Of a stretch of DNA of 64,000 nucleotides, positions 11,520-21,093 are shown piece by piece. The stretch comes from Hyaloperonospora brassicae. Its lineage: Eukaryota; Oomycota; Peronosporomycetes; Peronosporales; Peronosporaceae. The position numbers were made by a program, and so were the translations under genes. Location of the stretch: positions 124,001 to 188,000 of the forward strand of contig CANTFL010000320.1 in NCBI GenBank assembly GCA_947650285.1, given 5' to 3'. Under the pieces are notes generated by a model. That model was not told the origin of the DNA. It ran no database searches and saw only the letters and a list, made by a program, of their open reading frames with translations. Every line of letters begins with the position of its first letter. Position 1 is the stretch's first letter.

Positions 11520-12869
11520 ATGCTCAATCCGTTTTATCTGTTCTCTGCCTTTGTCGCCTTCCAGTGGACCGCCGCAGAACCCACGTCAACACCATTCGTT
11601 GATCGTACCCGAGATGATCCTCTCAACAAGTCCACTCTTGTCCCACATCTGAAGATCGACGAGGTAAACACGCTGAAAGTCTTTGGACTACGCGACCGGG
11701 TTCAATATAAGGACGACCACGTTCACCCAAACAACGAGGAGAGAAAATCTTGGCCGTTGGTGACCTCAGCACTAGCCACTCTTGAGTCATCCCTGAGCAG
11801 GTATAAACTGCCCATCCGCCGAAGCCGCAACACTGTGCCGGTCAACGCTCCAGTACAGAATGGTGCGCTGAATGAGAATCTTGCGTGGTGGATTCCACAC
11901 CTCAAATGGATTGTTGACCGCAGTTCTATCCATATCGCCTATGCTGCTGTTCGACTGCTGGGGGCCATCATGCGAAAAAAGTACTTCGTGGTGACATTAT
12001 TACGCTCCCGTAACGTCGATGGCATGAAAGACTTCTCTCACAGGATGCTGAGATGGACAGCCGAGAGTAACCAAGACACCGCTAAGCTGGTGCTTAATAC
12101 GTGTCTGGAGGCTCGCGTGCACCCCGAGGAAGTCGTCCATATGCTGCCTCTCTCTATAGATATCCTTAAGCTTGGCGTTCAAGATGGCACGAGGTATTCT
12201 AAGATCGACAAACACCTCACGCAGTGGCTGATGTATGTCAGCATCTTCAACAATCAACAAAGTAGAGAGGCGAGCGGGAGGATTGGTCCGGGTGGATCGT
12301 ACTCTTACGATCCCTACCGACCCGAACCTTATATCGTCGACACTCTGATGAGTAGAGGCAAGCCAAAAGATGTTGTGACATTTTTCGAGTATCTTCGAAG
12401 GAAGAATCATCGGGATGGCTTTGCCGAAAACGCTCAGCAACGGTTGCTATCGAAACACCGAAAACATACGGAAACGATGATCTTTACGTTGTGGAAGAAA
12501 ATCCGCTTAAGTCCATCTATCGCGTACCAGTCAATGCCATTTGGAGCTATCAATCAGCATTTCGTCGCGATGAAGAAGATAACAACAGACGACATTTGTG
12601 CGTGGCTCAAGCAGGTCATAACGTATCAGTACCTATACCGCGGCAGTAGCTTTAGTGGCAATGAAGTACTTGGTCTACTGCACACAAATAGATCCTATGA
12701 GGAAGTGATGGCGTATCTCATGTTGTTGCATGGAGTTAATGGCCACAAGGATGCTCGATTGAACATAGTTCTTAATGCTCTGAACAAGGCAAAGCCGCTG
12801 ACTGACGAAGTAAATATCCACGCGAAGGTGATGTATGATGAACTAGTTAATGGTAGACCACCCTGGTGA
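11520..12869 (+). CDS. Secreted WY/LWY-repeat effector with EER motif, no canonical RXLR
   Basis: This is an intact single-exon gene of 449 codons. The open frame extends upstream to a TTG at 11445, but the first ATG is 11520 and an Inr-like site lies just before it. The protein starts MLNPFYLFSAFVAFQWTAAEP, a good signal peptide with likely cleavage after about residue 20. A variable region follows, with a GLRD at residues 56-59 (a possible degenerate RXLR) and a clear NNEER ending at residue 75. The rest is helical and rich in W/L/Y. One stretch (HPEEVVHMLPL, then HLTQWLMYVSIFNN at about 232-245) fits the oomycete WY/LWY fold, and further repeats are likely around 285-340 and 355-425. Such proteins are exported by plant-pathogenic oomycetes and act in host cells; the host target cannot be told from the sequence. 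A solo LTR and repeats flank it, typical of a fast-evolving effector neighbourhood. Confidence 0.8.
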   Translation: MLNPFYLFSAFVAFQWTAAEPTSTPFVDRTRDDPLNKSTLVPHLKIDEVNTLKVFGLRDRVQYKDDHVHPNNEERKSWPLVTSALATLESSLSRYKLPIRRSRNTVPVNAPVQNGALNENLAWWIPHLKWIVDRSSIHIAYAAVRLLGAIMRKKYFVVTLLRSRNVDGMKDFSHRMLRWTAESNQDTAKLVLNTCLEARVHPEEVVHMLPLSIDILKLGVQDGTRYSKIDKHLTQWLMYVSIFNNQQSREASGRIGPGGSYSYDPYRPEPYIVDTLMSRGKPKDVVTFFEYLRRKNHRDGFAENAQQRLLSKHRKHTETMIFTLWKKIRLSPSIAYQSMPFGAINQHFVAMKKITTDDICAWLKQVITYQYLYRGSSFSGNEVLGLLHTNRSYEEVMAYLMLLHGVNGHKDARLNIVLNALNKAKPLTDEVNIHAKVMYDELVNGRPPW

Positions 12870-13543
12870 TGTCCTAGAATAATGGGTTGCGAGCTCAGTA
12901 ATAAGAAGTTTGATATAATTCGTACTGTGATTATCATCTCATCGCCTGTGTCTTTACTGTCCCAACCTTCTACTTCTCTGTGTTACTTTGGTATCGCATC
13001 CCGTACCACGGGTTGCAGTTCGGCATACATGCGCCATCGCCATCTTCATCCGCTCCTCTCAAATCGAGCAAATGATGGACTCGTTTAACATCATAGGATA
13101 TCGCCTTTTTTGCCTCAGACATTCTACCCAGCTACAATTGGCTAGTCAATGCATACCCGGCCGAACTGTGTGCATATACGCGTCATGAACCGGAATGTTT
13201 CCTCTGCTGTTCTTATATTCTTTTTCAGTCATACTACTTGGTCATCACTAGTAAACCGTCTTAGCGCTCGGATATATATGGTGAAGACTTATGGTGCGCC
13301 ATAGGAATGTAAGCAAATGTTGAAGGGCTGTTCATAATTTGGATGACCAGTGTGCAAAACAACATACGTAAATACTTTCGCTGGAAAAAGTCACTACGAT
13401 ATTCCACTACATCCATCATTGACTTATTTTTATAATCTTCAATACAGCCAGCCACGTGATTTAGGTGCTCAATGGATTCCTAGCTGCATGTTGTAATTAA
13501 GAGTGTCACTTGCATGCTATCGCACATTTTTATGTATACAAAG
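12870..13543. other. Effector 3' flank, no gene recognised
   Basis: Short open frames only, none over about 70 codons. No clear transposon similarity. The effector's polyadenylation region presumably lies at its left end, but I see no decisive signal. Confidence 0.4.
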
Positions 13544-13984
13544 TGTAACGGGGTGAACCGATTAGATGACATTAGCATACGTATAAATTTCGAAATTTAT
13601 ATAAATTACACAGAATATTTATCACAGAATATCGCAACACAATGTGATATTCTATCAGTGACCTTATGGCCCGCTTAATGGTTGATAGATAAAATTAAAT
13701 TAGCACAACGATCACTGCTCAACACGTACAATGGGTGGTGAGAAGACGTCACAATACGTACTATAATTTATTTATTATTACGTACACGTATCTGACAGAG
13801 AGTAAGTTCGAACATAATATCTTCAATACAGTTTTTCTTTTAACACTACTAATTTCCATCATCTAGTAGCTAAAGCATCCCTATGTATTATTTACGTGAG
13901 ATTATAGGACACAGGTGACATCTGCTGTCAGTGAGAGTTTACTCCGTATTTTTACTAGTGGGTGACTATCTGTGCCCTGTTACA
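13544..13984 (+). repeat. Solo LTR, 441 bp, D-like family
   Basis: The block starts TGTAACGGGGTGAACCG and ends CCCTGTTACA, the terminal pattern shared by the D/E group of LTRs. Internally it is AT-rich and diverged, but the GATCACTGCTCAAC and GGTGGTGAGAAGACGTCA region corresponds to the conserved segment around GCTGCTAGACGC and GGTGG in other LTRs of the group. It is flanked by CAAAG and GAAAG, a 4-of-5 match to a target-site duplication. No internal genes are attached. Confidence 0.65.
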
Positions 13985-14186
13985 GAAAGTTTTACTCCTA
14001 TTATGCAATTACTGCTCGCAATACGATTGTAGTGTCGCTTACGTTTCTTCGTGTCGTAATTACTGGCACTTGACTGTTTGTTTTGTAACTAACTGTTATA
14101 AAAAGCAGCTTACGATGCATATTTTTGCGGAAAAACTTGCATCGATGTGGTGACAAGATGACGCTTACCCAACATCAGTGAGGTAT

Positions 14187-14717
14187 TGTGATGGGGTTAC
14201 ACGTCGACTGGTAGTCGACAATAGGTGTGGCACACACAAGGGATGGGATCCCCTTTTTAAAGTGATATCAGAACATAGGATCAATTGTTGAAGACTGACG
14301 TCTGTCAACGATTGATTACGAGATCTTTTGAGAGGTTTATTTAGGACATTAGCGAGTAGGTTAATTACTTTGTTCTAAGGTGTTCTTTAGGGTAAAAGAA
14401 GAAAAATATTCACTTCCCATTATGGTCCGATAGACATGTGCCTCTTTGAGACGTCTTGTGATCGTTAAGGAGATAGCAAAGCCTTGTTAAGGCAGCTACG
14501 CCTTGTGCACTCTGTGCGTTTAATTCTTTGAATTGTTTGGTCCCCCTGGGACAGAAACCGTAAGCTCTATGAGCTTGTTGACTCTGTGAGTCGGGTTCTT
14601 TGAACCAAACCTTAGCTCTCTGAGCTGTTGACTCTTTGAGTCGGGTTCTGAACCTGAAGTTGCTCATTGAGCGTAAAAGTCTTTATCTGACTTAACGAGT
14701 TGTGTAGCTCCGCTAAA
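14187..14717 (+). repeat. Element B 5' LTR (531 bp)
   Basis: It starts TGTGATGGGG and ends GCTCCGCTAAA (terminal CA decayed), and matches the 3' LTR at 22013-22612 almost base for base except for a 69 bp difference explained by a tandem duplication in the 3' copy. Short internal motifs are repeated: GACTCTTTGAGTCGGGTTCT occurs twice with small changes near 14580-14655. It should hold the promoter for the genomic RNA, but no specific start site is claimed. Confidence 0.88.
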
Positions 14718-14719
14718 CT

Positions 14720-14734
14720 TGGTAGCACTTGTAG
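14720..14734 (+). promoter_or_regulatory. Element B primer-binding site
   Basis: TGGTAGCACTTGTAG begins two bases after the end of the 5' LTR, where the minus-strand primer tRNA pairs in gypsy elements. Elements D and E have TGGTAGCACTCTGTAG at the same two-base spacing, and element A has a decayed version at 409-420. The matching tRNA would end in ...GTGCTACCA. I cannot name it without a tRNA set. Confidence 0.65.
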
Positions 14735-14776
14735 TCAATCTACTCCTAAGGTCGGTAAAACTGATCCTCTGTGAGG

Positions 14777-15810
14777 ATGGAAGAATTCACACCCCTCTTT
14801 GAGGCCCAAAAGGTCGCGCTTGATAAGCTGACCGCGGCCGTAGGCTCAGAGTATGTGGAGTTTCTAGCTGCACAAGGTCCATATATGATCAATGCACGAG
14901 TCGAGTCCTTCAGGCACTATGAAACGGCCCTGTTAGGGCAGGTTCAAAACCAAGTGGCGTCGACTATGCCAACACGCTACGTGGCGATGCCAGATGAAGG
15001 GGCTAAGCCTCGTCCCCTTCGGGTGGACGTTAAACATTACTCCGGGAAGGAGGGGGAAACCTGAACCTCTAGATCCGTGAGATTGAGATGGCCATGATCT
15101 CTGGCCTTATCTCACTAGAGTACCAGCGGGTTTTGATGGCTATCTTCAAGCTCGATGGAAGAGCTAGAGAGTGGGCTCTGACGTGTGGCACGTCGGCCGA
15201 CTTGGCGTTTCTCACATGAGATCCTCACAAGTTATATCTTTTGCGAGTTTTCTTGCCGCATAACCAGGCTTATCGCGTGCACTTACGCTTCTTGTCTACC
15301 CGTCAGGGTAAGAATGAGCAAAGGGACTATGTCCGAGAGTTGAGAAGTCTGATGGCTGCTATGCAGTCTGACCCTTTCCCTGAGACAGTCTGTGTGAATG
15401 CCTTCATGGAAGGTCTTCGTAATGAGGTTGCCAGGACCGAGGTGTTTTGGGTCCATCCGTATACTTTTAAGGAAGCCGTTAGCATCGCTAAAATTAAGGA
15501 GCCTAACTATAAGTCGGCCAGACTTGGTTGGAATAGTTACAACTGAGGCTTTGCGAGGGCAAACCCTGCGAGCGCCTCGTCTAACTGCAAGCCAGAACCG
15601 ATGGATCTCAGCCATGCTGAAGATGAAGGTGAAGCGGAGCTTCATGTTGCAGACCAACGACATGAAGTGAGACGCTCTTACATGTACGGAAGCACTAAAC
15701 ACTTGCGTCTCACTTGTCGTTTGCGTAAGCAACAACCGACTCCTATGAGTCGAATTCCCAGCCACGACCAGAAACCTGGTATGGCACGGGGAAAAGTCGA
15801 CACCCAGTAG
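14777..15810 (+). pseudogene. Element B gag
   Basis: Gag forms the virus-like particle and binds the element RNA. The frame starts at ATG 14777 with EEFTPLFEAQKVALDKL, a helical N-terminal region, and is interrupted by a frameshift at about 15060 and a stop near 15220. The capsid region continues in 15241-15546 (LRSLMAAMQSDPFPETVCV and FMEGLRNEVARTEVF). The end has an EPMDL spacer at about 15598 and a nucleocapsid knuckle near 15675 in which the two leading Cys are replaced (SYMYGSTKHLRLTC instead of C-x2-C), so RNA binding would be lost. The element A copy at 1131 keeps all four ligands. Confidence 0.75.
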
Positions 15811-15990
15811 GTGCAGGGCGCCTAAATGGGATAGAACTGAGCTCTGTTGCTTCTCTACGAGGTAGAGTGAAACAGGGAGTAGCCCCTCCGAGCTTTGTGC
15901 CCACCAGCACATAGCGTGGATACAAGCCTGGCTTGTTAGTCGCCGAGGCGGAAGGTTATAGGATTTGAGAAGCATTGGTAGATCCGAATC

Positions 15991-17100
15991 GACTCCGGAA
16001 CACCATGCAATCATGCTCGACGTCGACCCCTCGAGGGAAGTCAGCAATATGCTGAGGCGTTCAAAGCGCATGAAGGTGATTCGATCACCATTCGTTTAGC
16101 GACTGGCAGTCGCGCCACGGTGCTTAAAGTTCCGTTGAACTTAGGTGTGAAGTTTTAGACTGTGATAGCATCGATCGCTGTCTTGTCCTCGCATTCTAGG
16201 TATGGCTCGGCTTGAACTTCATTAGCCATGGATTAATTGGAGTTCTAAGACCTTGGGAGGCACACGCAATGTACCTAGCGAAGCTTTGAGGAGTCATGAA
16301 CCCACCTTTGCTAGGCAACAAAAGCGCTATTGGCGCGAGCCATTGACGGAAGAAATTAATGTGCTGGACATTGGTATGTCAGAGTAAATTAACTCCAATA
16401 TCAATGACATTCATATTGAGCGGAGCTCTTTCACCGTATGTGAGGGGGGAGTTATACTCCGTTGAGTTATACTCATTGTGGTACTGAGTCACTGCCGCAG
16501 ACATGATAAATCTAGGGCCGAGACATCAAGAATGCAATTCCTCTGATGTGAGTGGGGTGGCACGTGAAATTCCACTGAGTGAGGGCGGCCAAGGTGGCAC
16601 CTCACTGAATGTCGGTGATGACATTGATGGCAAGAAGACAGATTGTTCAGGGCTAGGACCGGATGCTGTACTTGACGTGGTACGTGTGAATCCGCTGGCT
16701 AAAGTGTTCGAGCTACGTAACACTTCACCATATGTCGTTCAAGACATGAGCTTTCGTATAGAGCGTATTTAGATAAATAAGGCAACACGGGGTCCTGCTG
16801 TCCTGGCCTCTAGGAGGCGTAAGATTTCTTTGAGGAAACAATCTCAGCGTAGGGTGGCAACTGTTATGCGCCCAGCGTCTAAGAAGTCACGAAGTGATAA
16901 TAGTAATAATAACCTATATACACTTGTCAATGGGTTGACTGGCTAGATTGATGGCAATATTAGTCTTGAGACTCTTCCATCCTTGGTACTCTCTTTGACC
17001 TAGACGAAGTGTCTGACGGCGAATTTAGCCAATCCTTACAGGTAGAAGAATTATCAGATTTGGTGGTCATTCGGCCGAGTATTGAGTTGAACTAATTGAC
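15991..17100 (+). pseudogene. Element B protease remnant and linker to RT
   Basis: An aspartic protease starts with the codons Asp-Ser-Gly at 15991-15999 and stays open to a TAG at 16156. It includes DSITIRLATGSRATVLKV, the flap-region strand typical of oomycete gypsy proteases. Beyond the stop the homology to element A continues (HEPTFARQQKRYWREPL near 16300). A 16503-16772 open frame and the segment near 16960-17080 (LETLPSL, then DLVVIRPSIEL) form the linker found before RT. A nested LTR begins at about 17143. Frameshifts and stops make the protease inactive. Confidence 0.65.
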
Positions 17101-17142
17101 GTTATTCGACGAGTGTGATATATTAGTCACTTAATTGCGCCG

Positions 17143-18070
17143 TATAACAGCCTCAACGTACAAACACTACAATCGCCGAGCTTATTCGGCGCAACGGGCT
17201 GGTACGTTTGGATAAATCCCTACGCGGTTCGCCCCTTCGGGTTCAGTTGCGGCTTTTGCCTAGCCGATTCCTTACAACCACTCCTCCAGAAGTCCGCCTG
17301 ATATCAGCAGCTTCTAAACCTCTCTCTTTATGTGACTTCACACCAACGGGTGGAAGCCGACGCTCACGCGTTTTTACAGGTCACCGGGCGTAGTGTCCAC
17401 CCTACTAGAAGAATTACGATACCCTCGGCCGAGGCTCACCGGCTTGTCGCTCGACAAGACTTTTAATAATGCCGTCTATTGGGTAAGGGCTCGTAGACGA
17501 CGAGAATCCTTCCTTCGCTCGTAGCGAGCGCTGCCCAACCCGGGTCTTCCTAACTCTTGGCGCTACCAGTCGATACCTCTACAAACTACGCCTCTCGAGG
17601 TTTGACGGAAGGCATAATCTAGCCCAAGCAGGGACATACCTTAAGTGTACGCGTGTCTTGGAATTAGAAAATTCTGCACTGTATTGATTTATCTCTTTTC
17701 CTATCGCTGAACCGTTGAGTGATCCTCTGTTCTTCTCATCTTACCTTATACGTAAACTAAGTGTAATGAATGTTCGTTGATCTTCTGGCACCCTGGATCT
17801 GTGCTCTATCTTCGACTACCTTGAGTTCGACGACCTCCGATTCGACGACCTTGATTTCGATGACCTTAAATTTGACTAAATCGAGTTCGACGACCTCCAA
17901 TTCGATGATCTTTCGTTCGATGACCTATCATTCGACGACCTCTCATTCACGGCCTTTCATTCGACGACCTTGAAGTCGACGACCTTTTATTCGATGACCT
18001 CTCATTCGACGACCTTATGTTCGACGACCTCTCATTTGACGACCTTTCATTTGACAATCTTTAAAACGCT
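17143..18070 (-). repeat. ~0.9-kb LTR of another retroelement family nested in element B
   Basis: In reverse orientation this block aligns with 25564-26467. Shared pieces include ATACAG(T/A)GCAGA, GACACGCGTACAC versus GACATGTGTACAC, CCAATAGACGGCA, GAGCGACAAGCCG and CGCCCGGTGACCTGT. It separates the B linker from the RT, which are contiguous in related elements apart from the unrelated insertion in A. One end contains the 15 bp tandem repeat listed separately. Both ends are approximate and I found no convincing target duplication. Confidence 0.65.
17790..18060. repeat. 15-bp imperfect tandem repeat (TTCGACGACCTCTCA type)
   Basis: About 17 imperfect copies of a 15 bp unit run head to tail. The core TTCGACGACCT or TTCGATGACCT is constant and the last four bases vary. 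Fifteen is a multiple of three, and the plus frame stays open with an STTxx pentapeptide pattern (17770-18227 in two overlapping frames), but this is most likely a by-product of the repeat. The related LTR at 25564-26467 has only a degenerate version at about 25610-25700, so the array expanded in this copy. Confidence 0.85.
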
Positions 18071-18163
18071 TACCACCGATATTCCAGCTTATCTAAGTAT
18101 GTCGGTATTTGCCTCTAAATATCTGCATAACACGAGTCTGTCCTTAAGGACAAAAAGGCGGCA

Positions 18164-18560
18164 TTGGATGCCCGTAGTGGATCTTCGATCGTTAAGGATC
18201 CTCTGTACCCGTTCCATTTTTTGGTAAAGGAGTTTCAGGACGTGGTGTGTCACAACCCACCGTCCGTCTTACCTCCCGATAGAGATGTACGTCATGAAAT
18301 TGACTTGGTTCCTGGCACTAAATACTGCGTAACACGGCAGCGGCGTTTACCGAAGGATCAGTATGACGTCATTTACGACTTCTTTCGTGCAAAACACGCG
18401 TCAGGAATGGTCCGTGAGAGCAAATAACCCCATTCCACACCGACCTTCTGTGTCAAAAAGTCAATGAGAAATGACGCATTGTTCATGCTTACAATAAGCT
18501 TAATGTGGCCACCATTCCGGCTCAGACAACAATCATGAGACGGGATTCTCGAGTGCATGC
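18164..18560 (+). pseudogene. Element B reverse transcriptase, N-terminal part
   Basis: The frame reads VKDPLYPFHFLVKEFQDVV-like sequence, then RHEIDLVPGTKYCVTRQRRL and RAKHASGMVRESK, the fingers region of gypsy RT, ending at a TAA at about 18425. Decayed sequence follows to TIPAQTTIM near 18520. There the homology jumps directly to the segment ECMRTNKLYANASKCIFGA (about 18552). The intervening palm, including the YxDD catalytic box, is therefore missing. Compared with element D/E roughly 350-400 bp are deleted. Confidence 0.75.
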
Positions 18561-19397
18561 GTACGAATAAGTTGTACGCCAACGCGTCTAAGTGCATCTT
18601 TGGTGCACAAAAGACTCCCTTTTTGGGTGCTTTATTGGTAAGCAAGGCCTTAGAGCGGATCCCGCTAAGGTATAGCCAAAGTTGATTGGCCGGTTCCAAA
18701 GAACCGAAAGGACTTACGTAAGTGGCTTGGCCTTGCCAATTACTTACACAAGTACAGTGCAAATTACGCAGATATGGCTCGGCCATTATCCAATCTTCTT
18801 AAAAAGATGGGGAATGGTGCTGGAATAGAACCGAGCATGATACTTTTAAAAGCAGTAAAGGAGAGAATCCTTCATGCGCCAATCTTGGCTTTGCGTGATC
18901 CTGATCGATCTTTTAGTGTCGTCTGTGATGCATCTGACTTTGCCATAGGCAGCGCCATGTTACAGACAAATTCTGATGGACGGGAACGCGCCATTGCGTT
19001 TATGGCCCCGCAGCTGAAGGCTGCAGAAAATAACTATCCTGTTCATGACAAAGAGTTACTAGCAATGAAGTATACACTCGTCAAATCTAGAGTTCATCTT
19101 CTTGGATCTAAGCCGTTTGTGATCTATACAGATCATGCGTCACTAAACAATGCGACCCAGCCGCCTCACCTCTCTCAGATAATGGCTCGTTGGCTTTTCT
19201 TCTTTGCCGAGTACAAATTCGAGGTGAAGTATAAGCCGAGCAAGCAGAATGCTTTGAATGATGAGTTGTCACGAAGGCCTGACTATGAGCTTGCTCATGT
19301 TACGACTCTGTCGTCGTCGGTCTCTAACCTAATCCGTACGGCATATGCCAAGGATGAACACTGGGTAGCTCTGCTACGTGCTCTAAGGAGCGCGTAG
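18552..19397 (+). pseudogene. Element B RT connection and RNase H
   Basis: RNase H removes the RNA strand during reverse transcription. After the RT deletion, ECMRTNKLYANASKCIFG leads into the connection domain with several stops. An open frame of 207 codons (18774-19397) then carries RNase H: VVCDASDFAIGSAM with the first catalytic Asp, PVHDKELLAMKY with the Glu, FVIYTDHASL with an Asp, and NALNDELSRRPDYE at the last Asp position. All main acidic positions look conserved, so this part has stayed open longer than its neighbours. It ends with a TAG at 19397, before integrase. Confidence 0.8.
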
Positions 19398-20720
19398 TTT
19401 AAAAACTCGGACATAGAATTGTCGGCACGATTAGGTGCGAGGCTACAACGATATTTCATCGATAAAGGCCTGTTGTGCTATAGCACGGACGTGGAGGATA
19501 CCCCTCGCGTCGTGTTCCCTCATGATGAGGATTTGAAGTAATGGTTTCTCTATGAGGCACATGATACTGCGTTGAGTGGTAATCTCGGTCCTGAGAAGAC
19601 CTACGACTCAATTAGCCAATGCTATTGGTTAACAAACTATACAAATGGGTGAGCAAATATGTGCGTGCGTGTGGAATGTGTCAATAGGTAAAACCCTCAC
19701 CTCACGCGGCCGCGCCTCTGGCTAGTTTGACTGTACCCAAGGCGTGTTGGGAGCTCATTAGCATGGATTCCTGTTCGGATTACCGAAACAGCGTATGGAA
19801 ATACGGGTATTGTGGTCTTTGTTGATTGTTTGAGCAAGATGGCTCATTAAGCAGCGGTGCCAGATACAATTGATGGTGGAGGTACAGCTACGCTGTTTAT
19901 CGATCGAGTGTTTCGACAACACGGTTTGTAGTTAGCAATTGTCTCTGATAGAGATACTCACTTCAATAGGAAGTTTTGGAAGTCCATCTTCAAGGAGCTT
20001 GGCACACGTTTGGACATGTCCTCAGCGGATCATTCGCAAACTAATGGTTAAATCGGGCGAGTGAATCGCATCATCGGTGACATTATGCGCGCTTTTGCGC
20101 TAAAGCGTGCCTAAGCTTTGGAGTTCGATGCTCTCTGTTGTTGAGTTTGCGTTGAAAAACACCGTGCATGCCTCCACCGGCTACACACCATTTTATGTGA
20201 ATGGTCTCACATACCCTCGAGTTCCGTTAACGCTCCCACTCCGTGGTTCAGGGCTTGGTGGGGGAGGAGTTGCCGATAGGCTTGCTGATATCAGCCCTTC
20301 TACTGTCAAAAACAGGTAAGCGAGCTTCTCGCAACGCGATTGAATGTCTTACGACATGTGCGTGACGCACTGGCCGATAGCCAAGACAAGCAGAAGGAAC
20401 AAGCTGATGCTAAAGGCAGATGTTGTATTATACGTTATGAGGTCGGAGACCAAGTTCTACTCCATGCTAAAACTTACCTGCAAATGTAGTGTCCGCGACT
20501 TCAAGACAAAGATATGTACGCGCTTCATTGGACCATTTACGGTCATTGATGAGAGGGGACTTGCATATACGCTCAACCTTCCGAGCAAATTGTGCTCACA
20601 CCCTGGGTTCTACGTTTTAATGCATAAAGCCGTATTGGGATCCAACCCACGTAAAATTGTAGGCGTTTGCGCCGCGAAACTGGGTCTTGCCATCGGCTGC
20701 TGAATCCGAACCAGGATGTC
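19398..20720 (+). pseudogene. Element B integrase remnant
   Basis: Integrase inserts the cDNA into chromosomes. The zinc-binding region reads YEAHDTALSGNLGPEKTY near 19550 and YVRACGMCQ near 19662 (H-H-C-C, second His lost). The catalytic core shows FVDCLSKMAH-like sequence near 19815, SDRDTHFNRKFW near 19950 and ADHSQTNG near 20025, with stops between. A C-terminal region with HASTGYTPFYVNGLTYPRV is open at 20107-20319, and the later domain KICTRFIGPFTVIDERGLAY is open at 20344-20703. The frame is broken at least six times. Confidence 0.75.
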
Positions 20721-20823
20721 AAGCTGAGCCTTTATCCAGTTTAGACCCAAAACTCTGAATATGGGCTTGCGTCACGGCGAGCGCACTGCGGGTCTTACCT
20801 TTGAGACCACTAAGATCGTGAAG

Positions 20824-21093
20824 AACCTTCTAATGTTCCTCCTTCGGTACTTGATCCACTACCCGACGCTGCTCGATGAGAAAGAGAACCTCCAGTGTCA
20901 TGTGGAGCGAATCGTGAAACGACGTCGTCTTCAAGGTCAATACCAGTATCTGGTAAGGTGGCCAGGATACCTGGAGTCGGAGAACTCGTGGGAGTTTAAG
21001 ATACCCCTTCGTCAGGATTACCCATACGCCATGGATGTTATTGAACATCGTGTCAAGGTCCATCCCCCGACTGAGAGCGCTTCTCACCAATAG
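20824..21093 (+). pseudogene. Element B chromodomain
   Basis: Chromodomains at the integrase C-terminus direct gypsy elements to particular chromatin. The open frame carries CHVERIVKRRRLQGQYQYLV, then RWPGYLESENSWEFKIPLRQ, a standard chromodomain with the aromatic positions and the NSWE motif intact, and ends with a TAG at 21091. Element C has a matching domain at 60772-61017, and A has a relic at 7037-7170. Its end overlaps the end of the antisense frame by about 40 bp. Confidence 0.8.

Noticed and set aside
15283..16071. 262-codon reverse-strand ORF across B gag and protease
   Set aside because: It is antisense to well-supported gag (FMEGLRNEVAR, zinc knuckle) and does not match anything in element A at the same place. 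Unlike the 3' antisense frames it has no conserved counterpart.
17770..18227. STT-repeat protein
   Set aside because: It is produced by the 15 bp non-coding tandem repeat within a nested LTR. There is no start context or conserved flank.
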